From the NCBI GenBank assembly GCA_903939845.1, contig CAJAIJ010000018.1, positions 1 through 64,000 of the forward strand: 64,000 nucleotides of DNA, written 5' to 3'. The notes under the pieces are model-generated. The model made no database searches and was not told the origin of the DNA. It worked only from the letters and a program-made list of their open reading frames with translations. Position 1 is the first letter of the stretch. Every line of letters begins with the position of its first letter. Below are positions 9,142 through 17,912 of the stretch, piece by piece. The translations under genes and the position numbers were made by a program. Origin of the DNA: an uncultured Solirubrobacterales bacterium. Lineage in GTDB: Bacteria; Actinomycetota; Thermoleophilia; Solirubrobacterales; 70-9.

Positions 9142-10467
9142 TCAGGAGTCATGCGGGCGGGCCATGCCGTGATGGTCCAGGGCGGCATCGAGGGTCGCCT
9201 CGTCGACTCCGAGCTCCAGCGCGACCTCCCTGAGTCCCCGACCGGAGGCGGCCGCCTCCTTGACGATCTCGGTCGCCCGGTCGTAACCGATGTGAGGGTT
9301 GAGCGCGGTCGCGGTCGCGAGCGTCGCCTCGGCATGAGCGAGGTTGCTCTCGATGTCGGCCTCTATCCCGGCGATGCACTTCTCCTCGAACAGGCGGGAG
9401 GCCGACGTGAGGATCTCGATCGAGTCGAGCAGGTTCCGGGCGATCAATGGAACGCGAACATTGAGCTCGAACTGTCCCTGGGAGCCGGCCATCGTTATGG
9501 CCGCGTCGTTGCCGACGACCTGGGCGGCGACCTGGATCACGACCTCGGGAATGACCGGGTTGACCTTGCCGGGCATGATCGAGGAACCCTTCTGGAGCTC
9601 GGGCAGCCTCAGCTCGGCAAGGCCTGCCCGCGGTCCCGAACTCATCAGGGCGATGTCGTTGGCGATCTTGTTGAGAGATACGGCGTAGACCTTGAGCATC
9701 CCCGAGAGCTCGACCAGCGAGTCCCGGTTCGCCTGGGCCTCGAAACGATCGTCGGGGCCCTCGATCGAGAGCCCGGAACCGTCCGTGAGCAGCTTCCTGA
9801 CCCCTGCGGCGAAGTCGGGATGGGTGTTCAGGCCGGTGCCGGTGGCGGTGCCGCCGAGCGGAATCTGTCCGACCCGGCCGAGCGTCGACTCGATCCGGTC
9901 GGCACCGAGCGAGACCTGCGAGGCGTATCCGGCGAACTCCTGGCCCAGAGTGACCGGGACCGCATCCATCAGATGGGTTCGACCGGCCTTGACGACGTCA
10001 CGGAACTCCACGGCCTTCGCCTCGAAGGCCTCGGCGAGAGCCCGAATGGCCGGCAGCAGGTCGGAAGTGACCCGATCGAGTGCCGCGAGATGCACGGCCG
10101 AGGGGAACACGTCGTTGGAGGACTGGCCCATGTTCACGTGATCGTTCGGATGAACGCCTTCCCCGGCCAGGTTCGCGATCACCTCGTTCGCATTCATGTT
10201 CGAAGAAGTTCCGGAGCCGGTCTGGAAGACGTCGACCGGGAAGTGCCTGTCATGGCGCCCCTCGCCGACCTCGTCGCCTGCCGAGGCCACGCGGTCCGCG
10301 ATCCCGGCGTCGAGCAGTCCGAGGTCGGCGTTGGTCCTGGCGGCGGCCGCCTTGACCTTGCCCAGCCAATGGATTACGGATGCCGGAACGGTCTCGCCCG
10401 AGACCGGGAAGTTCTCCACGGCCTTGGTCGTCTCGCCTCCCCACAGATCCTGTTCGCTCTCACTCAT
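9142..10467 (-). CDS. fumC: Class II fumarate hydratase
   Basis: A 441-aa member of the aspartase/fumarase superfamily, slightly shorter than E. coli FumC (467 aa). It catalyses fumarate to malate in the TCA cycle. The superfamily signature GSSIMPGKVN is intact and lies in the catalytic loop. The other conserved blocks, TGSGTSSNMN and GRTHLMDA, match fumarases rather than aspartases or argininosuccinate lyases. A purine-rich GAGGGGTGAG stretch precedes the ATG. The gene lies between a lipoprotein gene and an ABC transporter on the same strand. Confidence 0.95.
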   Translation of the reverse strand: MSESEQDLWGGETTKAVENFPVSGETVPASVIHWLGKVKAAAARTNADLGLLDAGIADRVASAGDEVGEGRHDRHFPVDVFQTGSGTSSNMNANEVIANLAGEGVHPNDHVNMGQSSNDVFPSAVHLAALDRVTSDLLPAIRALAEAFEAKAVEFRDVVKAGRTHLMDAVPVTLGQEFAGYASQVSLGADRIESTLGRVGQIPLGGTATGTGLNTHPDFAAGVRKLLTDGSGLSIEGPDDRFEAQANRDSLVELSGMLKVYAVSLNKIANDIALMSSGPRAGLAELRLPELQKGSSIMPGKVNPVIPEVVIQVAAQVVGNDAAITMAGSQGQFELNVRVPLIARNLLDSIEILTSASRLFEEKCIAGIEADIESNLAHAEATLATATALNPHIGYDRATEIVKEAAASGRGLREVALELGVDEATLDAALDHHGMARPHDS

Positions 10468-10508
10468 ATCTCACCCCTCGCTCTCTCTTTGCCGACGGAC
10501 GCCCGGCC

Positions 10509-10982
10509 TCAGCCGAGTTCCCTCCCGGCCTCGTATCCGATTGCGTAGTGCGACTCGGCAGCGCCCGATCGATCCACGCCATTGGTGGCGGCATTCCGGA
10601 TCCGGTCGACCAGTGCAGCGTGAATCCCCTCGGTGTCCTCGGAGCCACGCTCGACCGCTCCGACCAGGTAGCCGGCCCTGATCGCGGCTGCGATCCCTGC
10701 AACCCCGGGCCTCTTCGCCTCGGAGCTCAGTCGGGTCGCGACCTCGACCGCGTCGGTTCCGAACTCCATCAGGTCGGCGTTGGACTGGCTCGGCACCAGG
10801 CAGCTCGATATCGGGATCCGTCCGTTGATCCGGACCGGCTGGGGAGCCGACTCGAGGGCCTTCTCGAGCTTTGCCGGACCCTCGATACAGGCGGTCGGGG
10901 TGGCGATCTCCTCTTCCCCGGCACAGGCCGCCGCAGACAGAGCCAGCACTGGAATGAGGAGGATCGTTGCGGCCCGGATCAT
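10509..10982 (-). CDS. Putative lipoprotein of unknown function
   Basis: A 157-aa protein with a lipoprotein-type signal (MIRAATILLIPVLALSAAAC) whose Cys near residue 20 is a plausible lipidation site, though Ala at -3 of the lipobox is not ideal. The mature part is helical and acidic, with no family I recognise. The frame is open upstream, but the signal peptide fixes the start at ATG 10982, or GTG 10985 one codon earlier. The nearest -10-like element is a weak TAAAGA (10993-10998). It is the first gene of the minus-strand run leading to fumC and is divergent from the ThDP enzyme. Confidence 0.65.
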   Translation of the reverse strand: MIRAATILLIPVLALSAAACAGEEEIATPTACIEGPAKLEKALESAPQPVRINGRIPISSCLVPSQSNADLMEFGTDAVEVATRLSSEAKRPGVAGIAAAIRAGYLVGAVERGSEDTEGIHAALVDRIRNAATNGVDRSGAAESHYAIGYEAGRELG

Positions 10983-11052
10983 CACCGCCACATCTTTACA
11001 GCCGGAGCCGTCAGGCGGTTCGGGGAGACGATCCCGGCCGGTCCTGCCGTTA

Positions 11053-11058
11053 TAGGGT
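11053..11058 (+). promoter_or_regulatory. Leaderless -10 box of the ThDP decarboxylase gene
   Basis: TAGGGT lies 6 nt before the ATG at 11065. There is no Shine-Dalgarno between them, so the transcript probably begins at or next to the A of the ATG. Confidence 0.6.
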
Positions 11059-11064
11059 GGCGCC

Positions 11065-12666
11065 ATGCCCACCGTGCGAGAAGTCACATACGACCTGTTC
11101 CGCAAACACTCGATGACGACGATGTTCGGCAACCCGGGATCGACCGAGCTGCCGATGCTCCAGGACTACCCCGACGACTTCGAGTACGTCCTCGGACTCC
11201 AGGAGGCGGCCGTGGTCGGAATGGCCGACGGCTACGCGCAGGCCACCGGCAGGCCGTCGCTGGTCAACCTCCACACGGCTCCCGGCCTCGGCAACGCGGT
11301 CGGGGCGATCTTCAACGCCCAGGCGAACCACTCCCCGGTGGTGATCACTGTCGGCCAGCAGGTCCGGGCCCAGATCGGAATACAGGCGAACCTGACGAAC
11401 CGCGACGCGATCCGGGTCGCCGACCCGTACGTGAAATTCGCCTACGAGCCGGCCCGCGCCGAAGACGTCCCCCAGGCACTGGCCCGGGCTATCCATCTTG
11501 CGACGCTGCCGCCGAAGGGCCCGGTCATGGTTTCGATCCCGATGGACGATTGGGACATGGAGATGTCGGCCACCGATGCCGCCCTGATCGTCGCCCGCGA
11601 CGTCGAGGGAGGATCGGGTCCCGATCGGGCCGCGATCGCCGCTCTGGCCGAGAGACTTGCCGGTGCTTCGAACCCGGTGTTGATCGCCGGCCCGGACATC
11701 GATGCCTCGGGCGCCTGGGATGAGGCGATCCGGCTGGCAGAGTCCCAGTCGCTTCCCGTCTGGGCCTCGCCGGCCCCGGGTGGCGGACGGATCGGATTCC
11801 CGGAAAGGCACACATCATTCAGGGGGATCCTGCCGCCCGCGATCGGACCGGCCGGCCAGTCCCTTGAAGGGCACGATCTGGTCCTGGTAGTCGGTTCGTC
11901 GGTGTTCCCCTACTACCCCTACCTGCCCGGGCCGTTCCTGCCGGAAGGAACCGATCTGGTCGCGATCACTTCGGACCCGGACGAGGCCGCCCGGGCTCCG
12001 ATGGGCGATGCGATCGTCGGCGACGTGAAGCTCGCCCTCAACGACCTCAACGACCTGCTCGAGGACTCGGACCGTCCGGCACCGGAGTCGATCGGCGACC
12101 CACCGGTGCCCGAGGAATCCGATCCGGTCAGCCCCTCGATGGTTCACTCGATCCTCCGCAGGACCCTGCCAGAAGATGGAATCGCGGTTCTCGAAGCACC
12201 TTCGGCGACGCTTTCGTTCCGCAGCCAGATGAGGATCTCGAACCCCGGTAGCTATTTCTTCGGGGCAGGCGGCGGACTCGGCTTCGGCCTTTCGGCCGCG
12301 GTCGGAGTCCAGATGGCCCATCCCGAACGGCAGGTCGTCTGCGTGATCGGCGAGGGATCGGTCCAGTACGCCGTCACGGCCTTCTGGACCGCTGCGACCT
12401 ATCGGGTGCCGGTGGTCTTCCTGGTCGAGAGGAACGAGGAATACGCGATCCTGAAGTGGTTCCAGGACATCGAGCAGCTGACCGGCTCGCCCGGCCTCGA
12501 CCTCCCGGCACTGGACACGGCCGCGATCGCTTCCGGCTACGGCATCGAGAGCACGGTCGCCCGGACTCCGGAAGAGATAGAGGCTGCGCTCTCGGACGCC
12601 TTCGGCGCGACCGATGGACCGAGGCTGATCGAGGTCCCGGTCAGCAAGGGCATCTCGCTGTTCTAG
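11065..12666 (+). CDS. Benzoylformate decarboxylase-like ThDP enzyme
   Basis: A 533-aa thiamine-diphosphate enzyme very close along its whole length to benzoylformate decarboxylase (MdlC), which makes aldehydes from 2-oxoacids. Key residues keep the P. putida numbering near the start: S26 in FGNPGSTELP, E47 in GLQEA and H70 in NLHTA. Three differences stand out. The second active-site His of MdlC (H281, in a VFRYHQY segment) aligns with Tyr284. The Mg-binding GDG is GEG (E430). The metal-loop Thr aligns with Glu. It may therefore use another 2-oxoacid or catalyse another ThDP reaction. A 2-hydroxyacid dehydrogenase-like gene follows 10 bp later. Confidence 0.85.
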   Translation: MPTVREVTYDLFRKHSMTTMFGNPGSTELPMLQDYPDDFEYVLGLQEAAVVGMADGYAQATGRPSLVNLHTAPGLGNAVGAIFNAQANHSPVVITVGQQVRAQIGIQANLTNRDAIRVADPYVKFAYEPARAEDVPQALARAIHLATLPPKGPVMVSIPMDDWDMEMSATDAALIVARDVEGGSGPDRAAIAALAERLAGASNPVLIAGPDIDASGAWDEAIRLAESQSLPVWASPAPGGGRIGFPERHTSFRGILPPAIGPAGQSLEGHDLVLVVGSSVFPYYPYLPGPFLPEGTDLVAITSDPDEAARAPMGDAIVGDVKLALNDLNDLLEDSDRPAPESIGDPPVPEESDPVSPSMVHSILRRTLPEDGIAVLEAPSATLSFRSQMRISNPGSYFFGAGGGLGFGLSAAVGVQMAHPERQVVCVIGEGSVQYAVTAFWTAATYRVPVVFLVERNEEYAILKWFQDIEQLTGSPGLDLPALDTAAIASGYGIESTVARTPEEIEAALSDAFGATDGPRLIEVPVSKGISLF

Positions 12667-12669
12667 GCT
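12664..12669 (+). promoter_or_regulatory. Leaderless -10 box overlapping the preceding stop codon
   Basis: TAGGCT begins with the TAG stop codon of the ThDP enzyme gene and lies 7 nt before the ATG at 12677. The FAD/Fe-S gene may thus be transcribed leaderlessly as well as by read-through. Confidence 0.55.
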
Positions 12670-12676
12670 TCCGGGC

Positions 12677-15622
12677 ATGGCTACCGTCCTGAACGACCCG
12701 AACGAGGCGACAGGACCGGCGGCGGCCCTCGCCCCGGAACCGGGTCCGTCCGCACCCGACCGGGCGCCGGACTGGGTCGCTGATGGCACTCCGGAGCCGC
12801 TCAGATCCGAGCTGATCGCACTTCTGGGCGAGGACCGGGTCCTGACCAGGGCATCGGACATCGTCCGGTATGCCTCCGACGCGAGCCCCTACCGCTACTT
12901 CCCGAAGGCGATCGTGATGGCTCACGACGCCGACGACGTCGCGAAGACGATGCGGTTCGGTCGAGAGATGGGCGTCCCGGTCGTCTTCAGGGCCGGAGGC
13001 TCGAGCCTCAACGGCCAGAGCCAGGGCGACGGGATCCTGATCGACGTCCGGAGGCACTTCGGTGGGATCGAAGTCCTCGACGACGGCCGTGCCGCATCGA
13101 TCGCACCAGGGGTGATCCTCGGCCATGCAAACCGGGTCCTCGAGCCCTACGGCTACCGCCTGGGACCGGATCCGGCCTCGACCGAGATCGCCACGGTCGG
13201 CGGGGTGGTCGCCAACAACTCGGGCGGGATGAGATGCGGCACCACCGAGGATTCCTACTCGACCGTCACCGGAATGACCTTCGTGACGCCATCCGGAACC
13301 GTGATCGACACCACCGCCCCGGGCGCCGAGGAGGAGTTCGAGTCCTCCGAACCCGAACTCGCCAGGGGCCTGATGGAGATCCGTGAAGAAATCCTGGCCG
13401 ACCCCGACCTCACCGACCTGATCCGGCGCAAGTTCGAGATCAAGAACACGATCGGCTACCGACTGTGCGCCTTCCTCCATGCCGAGACCCCGATGGAGAT
13501 CTTCCGGAGGCTCATCGTCGGCTCCGAGGGAACCCTGGCCTTCATCGCCCGGGTTCGGTACGAAACGGTCCCGGTCCCCCGGAAGACGACTCTGGCCTGG
13601 ATGCATTTCCCCGACATCGCCTCGGCGACCGCACCGGTTCAGGATCTGGTCGCGGCCGGCGCCTCTGCGGTCGAGTTGATGGTGGCTCCGGCCCTGATCA
13701 CGGCGTCGTGGAACATGCCGGGCGCGCCGGAGCACTGGAAGGAACTGGACCCGGCCTCGGCCGCCCTCCTGGTCGAGTTCGGTGGGCCGGACGACGACGC
13801 CCTGGACGAGGCCGAGAAGCGGGCGTTCGGAGTGATCGATGGTCACGAGCTGATCAGGGATGTCGAGTTCAGCCGGGACGAAGAAACGGTCGAGATCAAC
13901 TGGCGGGTCCGTGAAGGCCTTCACGGTCTGATCGGAAAGATCAGGCCGGCCGGGACTTCCCTGATCGTCGAGGACGTCTGTGTGAGGCCGGCCCGGATCG
14001 CCGAGGCGGCGGAAGAGATCAGGGCTCTTCTCGGAAAGCACGAGTTCCTGCCCGGGGTGGCGGGGCACGCTTCGGTCGGAAACCTCCACTTCATGCTGAC
14101 GCCCGACTTCGGCCAGGAGAAAGACCTCGAGCGATACGAGGCATTCATGGATGACCTGGTCGACTTGATCTGCTCCAAGTACGAGGGGTCTCTCAAGGCC
14201 GAGCACGGGACCGGGATGAACATGGCCCCCTATGTGGAGAAGGAATGGGGCGAGAAGGCGGTGTCACTGATGTGGCGGATCAAGGAGCTCGCCGACCCGG
14301 ACGGCCTGCTCGGTCCGGGCGTTGTCCTGAATCGCGACCCCGACTGCCACCTGAAGAACCTCAAGACCACTCCGCAGGCATCGGAGACGGTCGACAGCTG
14401 TGTCGAGTGTGGCTTCTGCGAGCCGGTCTGCCCCTCTCGCAACCTGACCACCACGCCCCGCCAGAGGATCGTGCTGAGAAGGGAGATGGTCCGCCAGGGC
14501 GGCGACGGACCGGTCCTTAGGGCTCTGCTCGATGAGTTCGAATACGACTCTCTCCAGACCTGCGCGGCAGACGGCTCCTGCCAGATGTCCTGTCCGGTCG
14601 GGATCGACACGGGAGCCTTCGTCAAGGAGTTCCGTCGGCAGCAGAAGACGCCGGCTCAGGAGAAGAGGGCTCTCCGGGCTGCGAAGAAGTGGGCCTCGGT
14701 CGAACGGCTTGCCCGGGGCGGCCTCAGAGTCGCCTCGGCACTGTCCAGGGTCGTCGGCGACGGCGGGGTCAGAGACCTGAGCAGGGCGGCCAGGGCCGTC
14801 GGTGGTGATGAGCTCGTCCCCGAGTGGGGCGAAGGGATCCCCGGTCCGGCCGGGCCCCACCTTCCCCGAACCTCGAGGGAGGAGGCAGCGGCCGTCTACC
14901 TGCCGGCCTGCATCAACCGGATCTTCGGACGGCCCGACGGTGCTCCCGGCGACCTCTCGGTTCCGGAAGCGCTGGTCGCAGTCTCGGCCCGGGCCGGAAA
15001 GCCGGTCTGGATCCCTGACGACGTAGCCGGGACCTGCTGCTCGGTTCCGTTCAGCTCGAAGGGCTTCGCAGACGCCCACCGCTTCAAGGCCAACGAGACG
15101 GTCGAAAAACTCTGGAGATGGACCGACGAGGGCCGTCTGCCGGTGGTGATGGATGCCTCGTCGTGCAGCCACGGCCTCACGGAATTCGGCGAGGGCATCC
15201 TGACCGAGGAGAACGCCGCCCGACACGCCGAGATAGAGATCCTCGACTCGGTGGTCTGGGCCGAGCGACACCTGCTCGACGGCCTCGAGGTTTCCTCGCC
15301 GGTGCCGTCGGTGACCCTCCACCCCACGTGTTCGGGCCGGCAGATGGGCCTCGACTGGAGCCTCGAGCGGGTGGCGGGCGCGATCGCAGACCAGGTGGCC
15401 GTCCCGGCCGGAGCCAACTGCTGCGGGTTTGCCGGCGACCGGGGCATGCTCCATCCCGAGCTGACCGCAAGCGCCACCGCCGAGGAAGCGGCAGAGGTCG
15501 GGGTAGCACCCACCGATCGGTATGCCTCGACCAACCGGACCTGCGAGATCGGAATGCAGCGCGCCACGGGTGAGACATACGAGTCCCTGATCGGCCTGCT
15601 CGAAGAGGCAACCCGGGACTGA
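12677..15622 (+). CDS. FAD-binding and Fe-S 2-hydroxyacid dehydrogenase (D-lactate dehydrogenase-like)
   Basis: A 981-aa fusion of three parts. Residues about 50-530 form a vanillyl-alcohol-oxidase-type FAD domain and its cap (FRAGGSSLNGQS; TVGGVVANNSGGM). Residues about 570-645 hold ferredoxin-type cysteines (CVECGFCEPVC from C575; CAADGSCQMSC from C629). The C-terminal third has CCG-type motifs (TCCSVPFSSKGF, HPTCSGRQMG, NCCGFAGDRG) as in GlpC and heterodisulfide reductase subunits. Such proteins oxidise D-2-hydroxyacids such as D-lactate and pass electrons to quinone or cytochrome. The pairing with the preceding decarboxylase suggests hydroxyacid to oxoacid to aldehyde. The ATG has no Shine-Dalgarno but a TAGGCT box 7 nt upstream. 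Confidence 0.88.
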   Translation: MATVLNDPNEATGPAAALAPEPGPSAPDRAPDWVADGTPEPLRSELIALLGEDRVLTRASDIVRYASDASPYRYFPKAIVMAHDADDVAKTMRFGREMGVPVVFRAGGSSLNGQSQGDGILIDVRRHFGGIEVLDDGRAASIAPGVILGHANRVLEPYGYRLGPDPASTEIATVGGVVANNSGGMRCGTTEDSYSTVTGMTFVTPSGTVIDTTAPGAEEEFESSEPELARGLMEIREEILADPDLTDLIRRKFEIKNTIGYRLCAFLHAETPMEIFRRLIVGSEGTLAFIARVRYETVPVPRKTTLAWMHFPDIASATAPVQDLVAAGASAVELMVAPALITASWNMPGAPEHWKELDPASAALLVEFGGPDDDALDEAEKRAFGVIDGHELIRDVEFSRDEETVEINWRVREGLHGLIGKIRPAGTSLIVEDVCVRPARIAEAAEEIRALLGKHEFLPGVAGHASVGNLHFMLTPDFGQEKDLERYEAFMDDLVDLICSKYEGSLKAEHGTGMNMAPYVEKEWGEKAVSLMWRIKELADPDGLLGPGVVLNRDPDCHLKNLKTTPQASETVDSCVECGFCEPVCPSRNLTTTPRQRIVLRREMVRQGGDGPVLRALLDEFEYDSLQTCAADGSCQMSCPVGIDTGAFVKEFRRQQKTPAQEKRALRAAKKWASVERLARGGLRVASALSRVVGDGGVRDLSRAARAVGGDELVPEWGEGIPGPAGPHLPRTSREEAAAVYLPACINRIFGRPDGAPGDLSVPEALVAVSARAGKPVWIPDDVAGTCCSVPFSSKGFADAHRFKANETVEKLWRWTDEGRLPVVMDASSCSHGLTEFGEGILTEENAARHAEIEILDSVVWAERHLLDGLEVSSPVPSVTLHPTCSGRQMGLDWSLERVAGAIADQVAVPAGANCCGFAGDRGMLHPELTASATAEEAAEVGVAPTDRYASTNRTCEIGMQRATGETYESLIGLLEEATRD

Positions 15623-15680
15623 CCGACCCGACGAAGGCCTCCTCGACCGGTAGCCCGGTCGAGCCGCGTTCGCCGACCAG

Positions 15681-15686
15681 TAACTT
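15681..15686 (+). promoter_or_regulatory. Leaderless -10 box of a short leader ORF
   Basis: TAACTT lies 6 nt before the ATG at 15693, matching the arrangement seen before many full-length genes in the window. It is the only such box just upstream of the PQQ propeller gene. Confidence 0.5.
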
Positions 15687-15692
15687 CTTCGC

Positions 15693-15755
15693 ATGGAAGT
15701 CGAAGCAGCAACCGTGTCCTCGGAGGAGCCGATGGCCGGGACCTCACCCTCATGA
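15693..15755 (+). CDS. 20-codon leader ORF upstream of the PQQ propeller gene
   Basis: A 20-aa frame beginning MEVEAATVSS and ending AGTSPS. Three facts support it: a TAACTT box 6 nt before its ATG, a strong internal GGAGGAG (15722-15728) ahead of an in-frame ATG at 15732, and a stop codon that overlaps the propeller ATG (ATGA, 15752-15755). The propeller ATG has no Shine-Dalgarno in position, so termination-reinitiation from this ORF is the simplest way to translate it. The peptide has no signal, Cys or His run. Any regulatory role is unproven. Confidence 0.45.
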   Translation: MEVEAATVSSEEPMAGTSPS

Positions 15756-17032
15756 GGCAGATCCCGAAGCATTACCTCGCGCTCGCCGCGTTCCTGATCG
15801 GGATTTCAATCGTGTTCGCCGCCTGGTCGGCGCTGAAGCGACCGGATGACGTCCGCAACGAGAACGCGGGCTTCGTGGCCGAGGCCCCGGCTCCCGAGAA
15901 AGCGCCGAAGAAGAAGTCCTCCACGGTTCCGTGGCCTATGTATGGATACGACCGGGCCCGGACCAGGAACCTCCAGGTCGACATCCGGGGGCCCTTCGAG
16001 CGGGTCTGGAGGTATGGCGACAAGACCCTGCTGGAGTTCCCCCCGATCTACGCCGGCGGCAAGCTCTGGCTGATCGACAACGACGCCCGGGTCTTCTCCT
16101 TCGATGCGAAGACCGGCAAGATCCTCTGGACGAAACGGGTCGGGAGATTGAATGCCTCCTCGCCTGCCTACCGGAACGGCTTCATCTACCTGGTCAATCT
16201 GGAGCCGGGTCAGGTCATGAAGCTGAACGCCGACACAGGCAAGACGGTCTGGCGACGCGACCTTCCCGGCCGGTCGGAATCGTCGCCGGTGATCCGGGGC
16301 AAGACCCTCTACTTCGGTTGCGAGAACGGTCAGCTCTTTGCCCTCGACACCCGCAACGGAAAGACGAAGTGGGCGACCTGGCTCGGGGGTGAGGTTAAGG
16401 CGGCTCCGGCCCTCTACCGGGGGATCCTCTATGTCGGCGATTACGGAGGAAACATGAACGCCGTCAACGCCCGGACCGGCAAGGTGAAATGGCAGAGCGG
16501 ATCCCAGGGATCCGGGTTCGGCACCGGCGGACGGTTCTATTCGACCCCGGCCGTGGCCTTCGGCCGGGTGTTCTCCGGCAACAACGACGGCCGGATCTAC
16601 AGCTACGACATCCGGGACGGGACCCTGGCCTGGAGCTACTCGACCGGCGGTTACGTCTACTCGGGGCCGGCCGTGACCCGGACCAAGAGGACTCCGCCCA
16701 CCGTCTTCATCGGATCCTTCGACGGCAACATCTACGCGCTGAACGCCAAGACGGGTAGCACCAGATGGTCGAAACCCGTCGGGGGTCAGGTGATCGGATC
16801 ATTGACGGTGCTCGGAGAGACCGTCTACATCGCCGAGTTCTCGAACACGACCACTCTGGGCTACGACACACGCACCGGTCGGCAGGTGTTCGAATACCCG
16901 ACCGGGACCTACACCCCGATCATCTCCGACGGCAAGTGGCTCTTCCTGACCGGCTACTCGAGCCTGCACGCGCTCGAGCCGGTGAAGCGCAACAAGGGCA
17001 AGGCCCGGGCAAAGGCGAGAAAGGCGAACTAG
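15752..17032 (+). CDS. Membrane-anchored PQQ-like beta-propeller protein
   Basis: A 426-aa protein with an N-terminal transmembrane anchor (about 8-28), a short linker, and a beta-propeller built from PQQ-enzyme/BamB-like repeats. The repeats show the pattern ALDTRNGKTKW, AVNARTGKVKW, ALNAKTGSTRW, each about 40-50 residues apart. The C-terminus is very basic. No quinoprotein catalytic residues are evident, so a scaffold or binding role outside the membrane is more likely than alcohol dehydrogenase activity. The ATG overlaps the stop codon of the 20-codon ORF upstream. It is convergent with two SDR genes. Confidence 0.82.
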   Translation: MRQIPKHYLALAAFLIGISIVFAAWSALKRPDDVRNENAGFVAEAPAPEKAPKKKSSTVPWPMYGYDRARTRNLQVDIRGPFERVWRYGDKTLLEFPPIYAGGKLWLIDNDARVFSFDAKTGKILWTKRVGRLNASSPAYRNGFIYLVNLEPGQVMKLNADTGKTVWRRDLPGRSESSPVIRGKTLYFGCENGQLFALDTRNGKTKWATWLGGEVKAAPALYRGILYVGDYGGNMNAVNARTGKVKWQSGSQGSGFGTGGRFYSTPAVAFGRVFSGNNDGRIYSYDIRDGTLAWSYSTGGYVYSGPAVTRTKRTPPTVFIGSFDGNIYALNAKTGSTRWSKPVGGQVIGSLTVLGETVYIAEFSNTTTLGYDTRTGRQVFEYPTGTYTPIISDGKWLFLTGYSSLHALEPVKRNKGKARAKARKAN

Positions 17033-17060
17033 GCACGGCGGTGTCCGGGCCGGGCCCGGT

Positions 17061-17912
17061 TCAGCCGTTGCGGCCCGTTCTCGCCTCGGCTTCCCGGACG
17101 ATCTCGGCGACCTGGGGATCTGCCTCGAAGCGGCGGTCGACCAGGGGGCCGATCAACCCTCGCAGGAAAAACAGGGCCTTCCACTCGAACGGAACGATCA
17201 CCCGTGGTGGCCGTTTAATTGCGGCCTCGATCAGGGCACGCCCGGCCCTCGACACGGGGATCTGTCTGGTCAGGAAGGTCGGCACCGCCTCCTTCCGGAA
17301 TCGATCCACCACGGGATCCTCGAATGCGTCCCTGACCAGGGCCGTCTTGATCCATCCGAAGTAGGCGACCGTGGCACTCGCACCTCTGGGCTCGAGCTCG
17401 GCCCTCAGCGACCTGCCGAGGGCCTCGACTCCGGCCTTGGCGGTGGCATAAGAGCTGTTGAGGACCCCGTTCATGAAGGCGTAGGAGGAGGAGACGAGGA
17501 TGAACTGGCCGTGGTTGGCGACCACCTGTTCCATCCCGGCCCTGACGGTGTTGAAGACCCCGAAGAGGTTCACCGCCAGCACCCTGTCCCAGGCCTCGGG
17601 GTCGACCGTGAGCACCGTCTCTATCGGTGGCCCGATGCCGGCGTTGGCGACCACCACGTCGACCCTGCCGAACCGCTCGATCGCCCCATCGAAAGCGGCC
17701 CTGACCTGATCGAACTCGGCGACGTCGACCACGAACCCGGCTGCGTCCGGGCCGACCGCATGGACGGCGCGATCGACGGCATCGCGGTCGAGGTCACAGA
17801 TGGCGACCTTCGCGCCGAGCGCCTGAGCCTGAAGGGCCGTCTCGAGTCCGATCCCGGCAGCACCGCCGGTGATGAAGAAGACCTGACCCTCGAGCGCACG
17901 GGCCCCGGTCAT
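17061..17912 (-). CDS. Short-chain dehydrogenase/reductase
   Basis: A 283-aa classical SDR with the Rossmann motif TGGAAGIG, NAG in VVANAGIG, and the catalytic Ser-Tyr-Lys set in SSSYAFMNG and SSYATAKAG. An acidic residue after beta-strand 2 (CDLDRD) suggests NAD(H) rather than NADP(H). The C-terminal 60 residues extend the core and contain a hydrophobic, aromatic stretch (FEWKALFFLRGLIGPL) that may attach to membrane or lipid. The substrate is unknown. The start overlaps the end of a close paralogue by 4 bp, so the two are probably expressed together. Confidence 0.9.
   Translation of the reverse strand: MTGARALEGQVFFITGGAAGIGLETALQAQALGAKVAICDLDRDAVDRAVHAVGPDAAGFVVDVAEFDQVRAAFDGAIERFGRVDVVVANAGIGPPIETVLTVDPEAWDRVLAVNLFGVFNTVRAGMEQVVANHGQFILVSSSYAFMNGVLNSSYATAKAGVEALGRSLRAELEPRGASATVAYFGWIKTALVRDAFEDPVVDRFRKEAVPTFLTRQIPVSRAGRALIEAAIKRPPRVIVPFEWKALFFLRGLIGPLVDRRFEADPQVAEIVREAEARTGRNG

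Noticed and set aside
12641-15772. Long minus-strand frames opposite the FAD/Fe-S dehydrogenase
   Set aside because: No recognisable domain, no start signal, and the sense strand carries complete cofactor and cysteine motifs.
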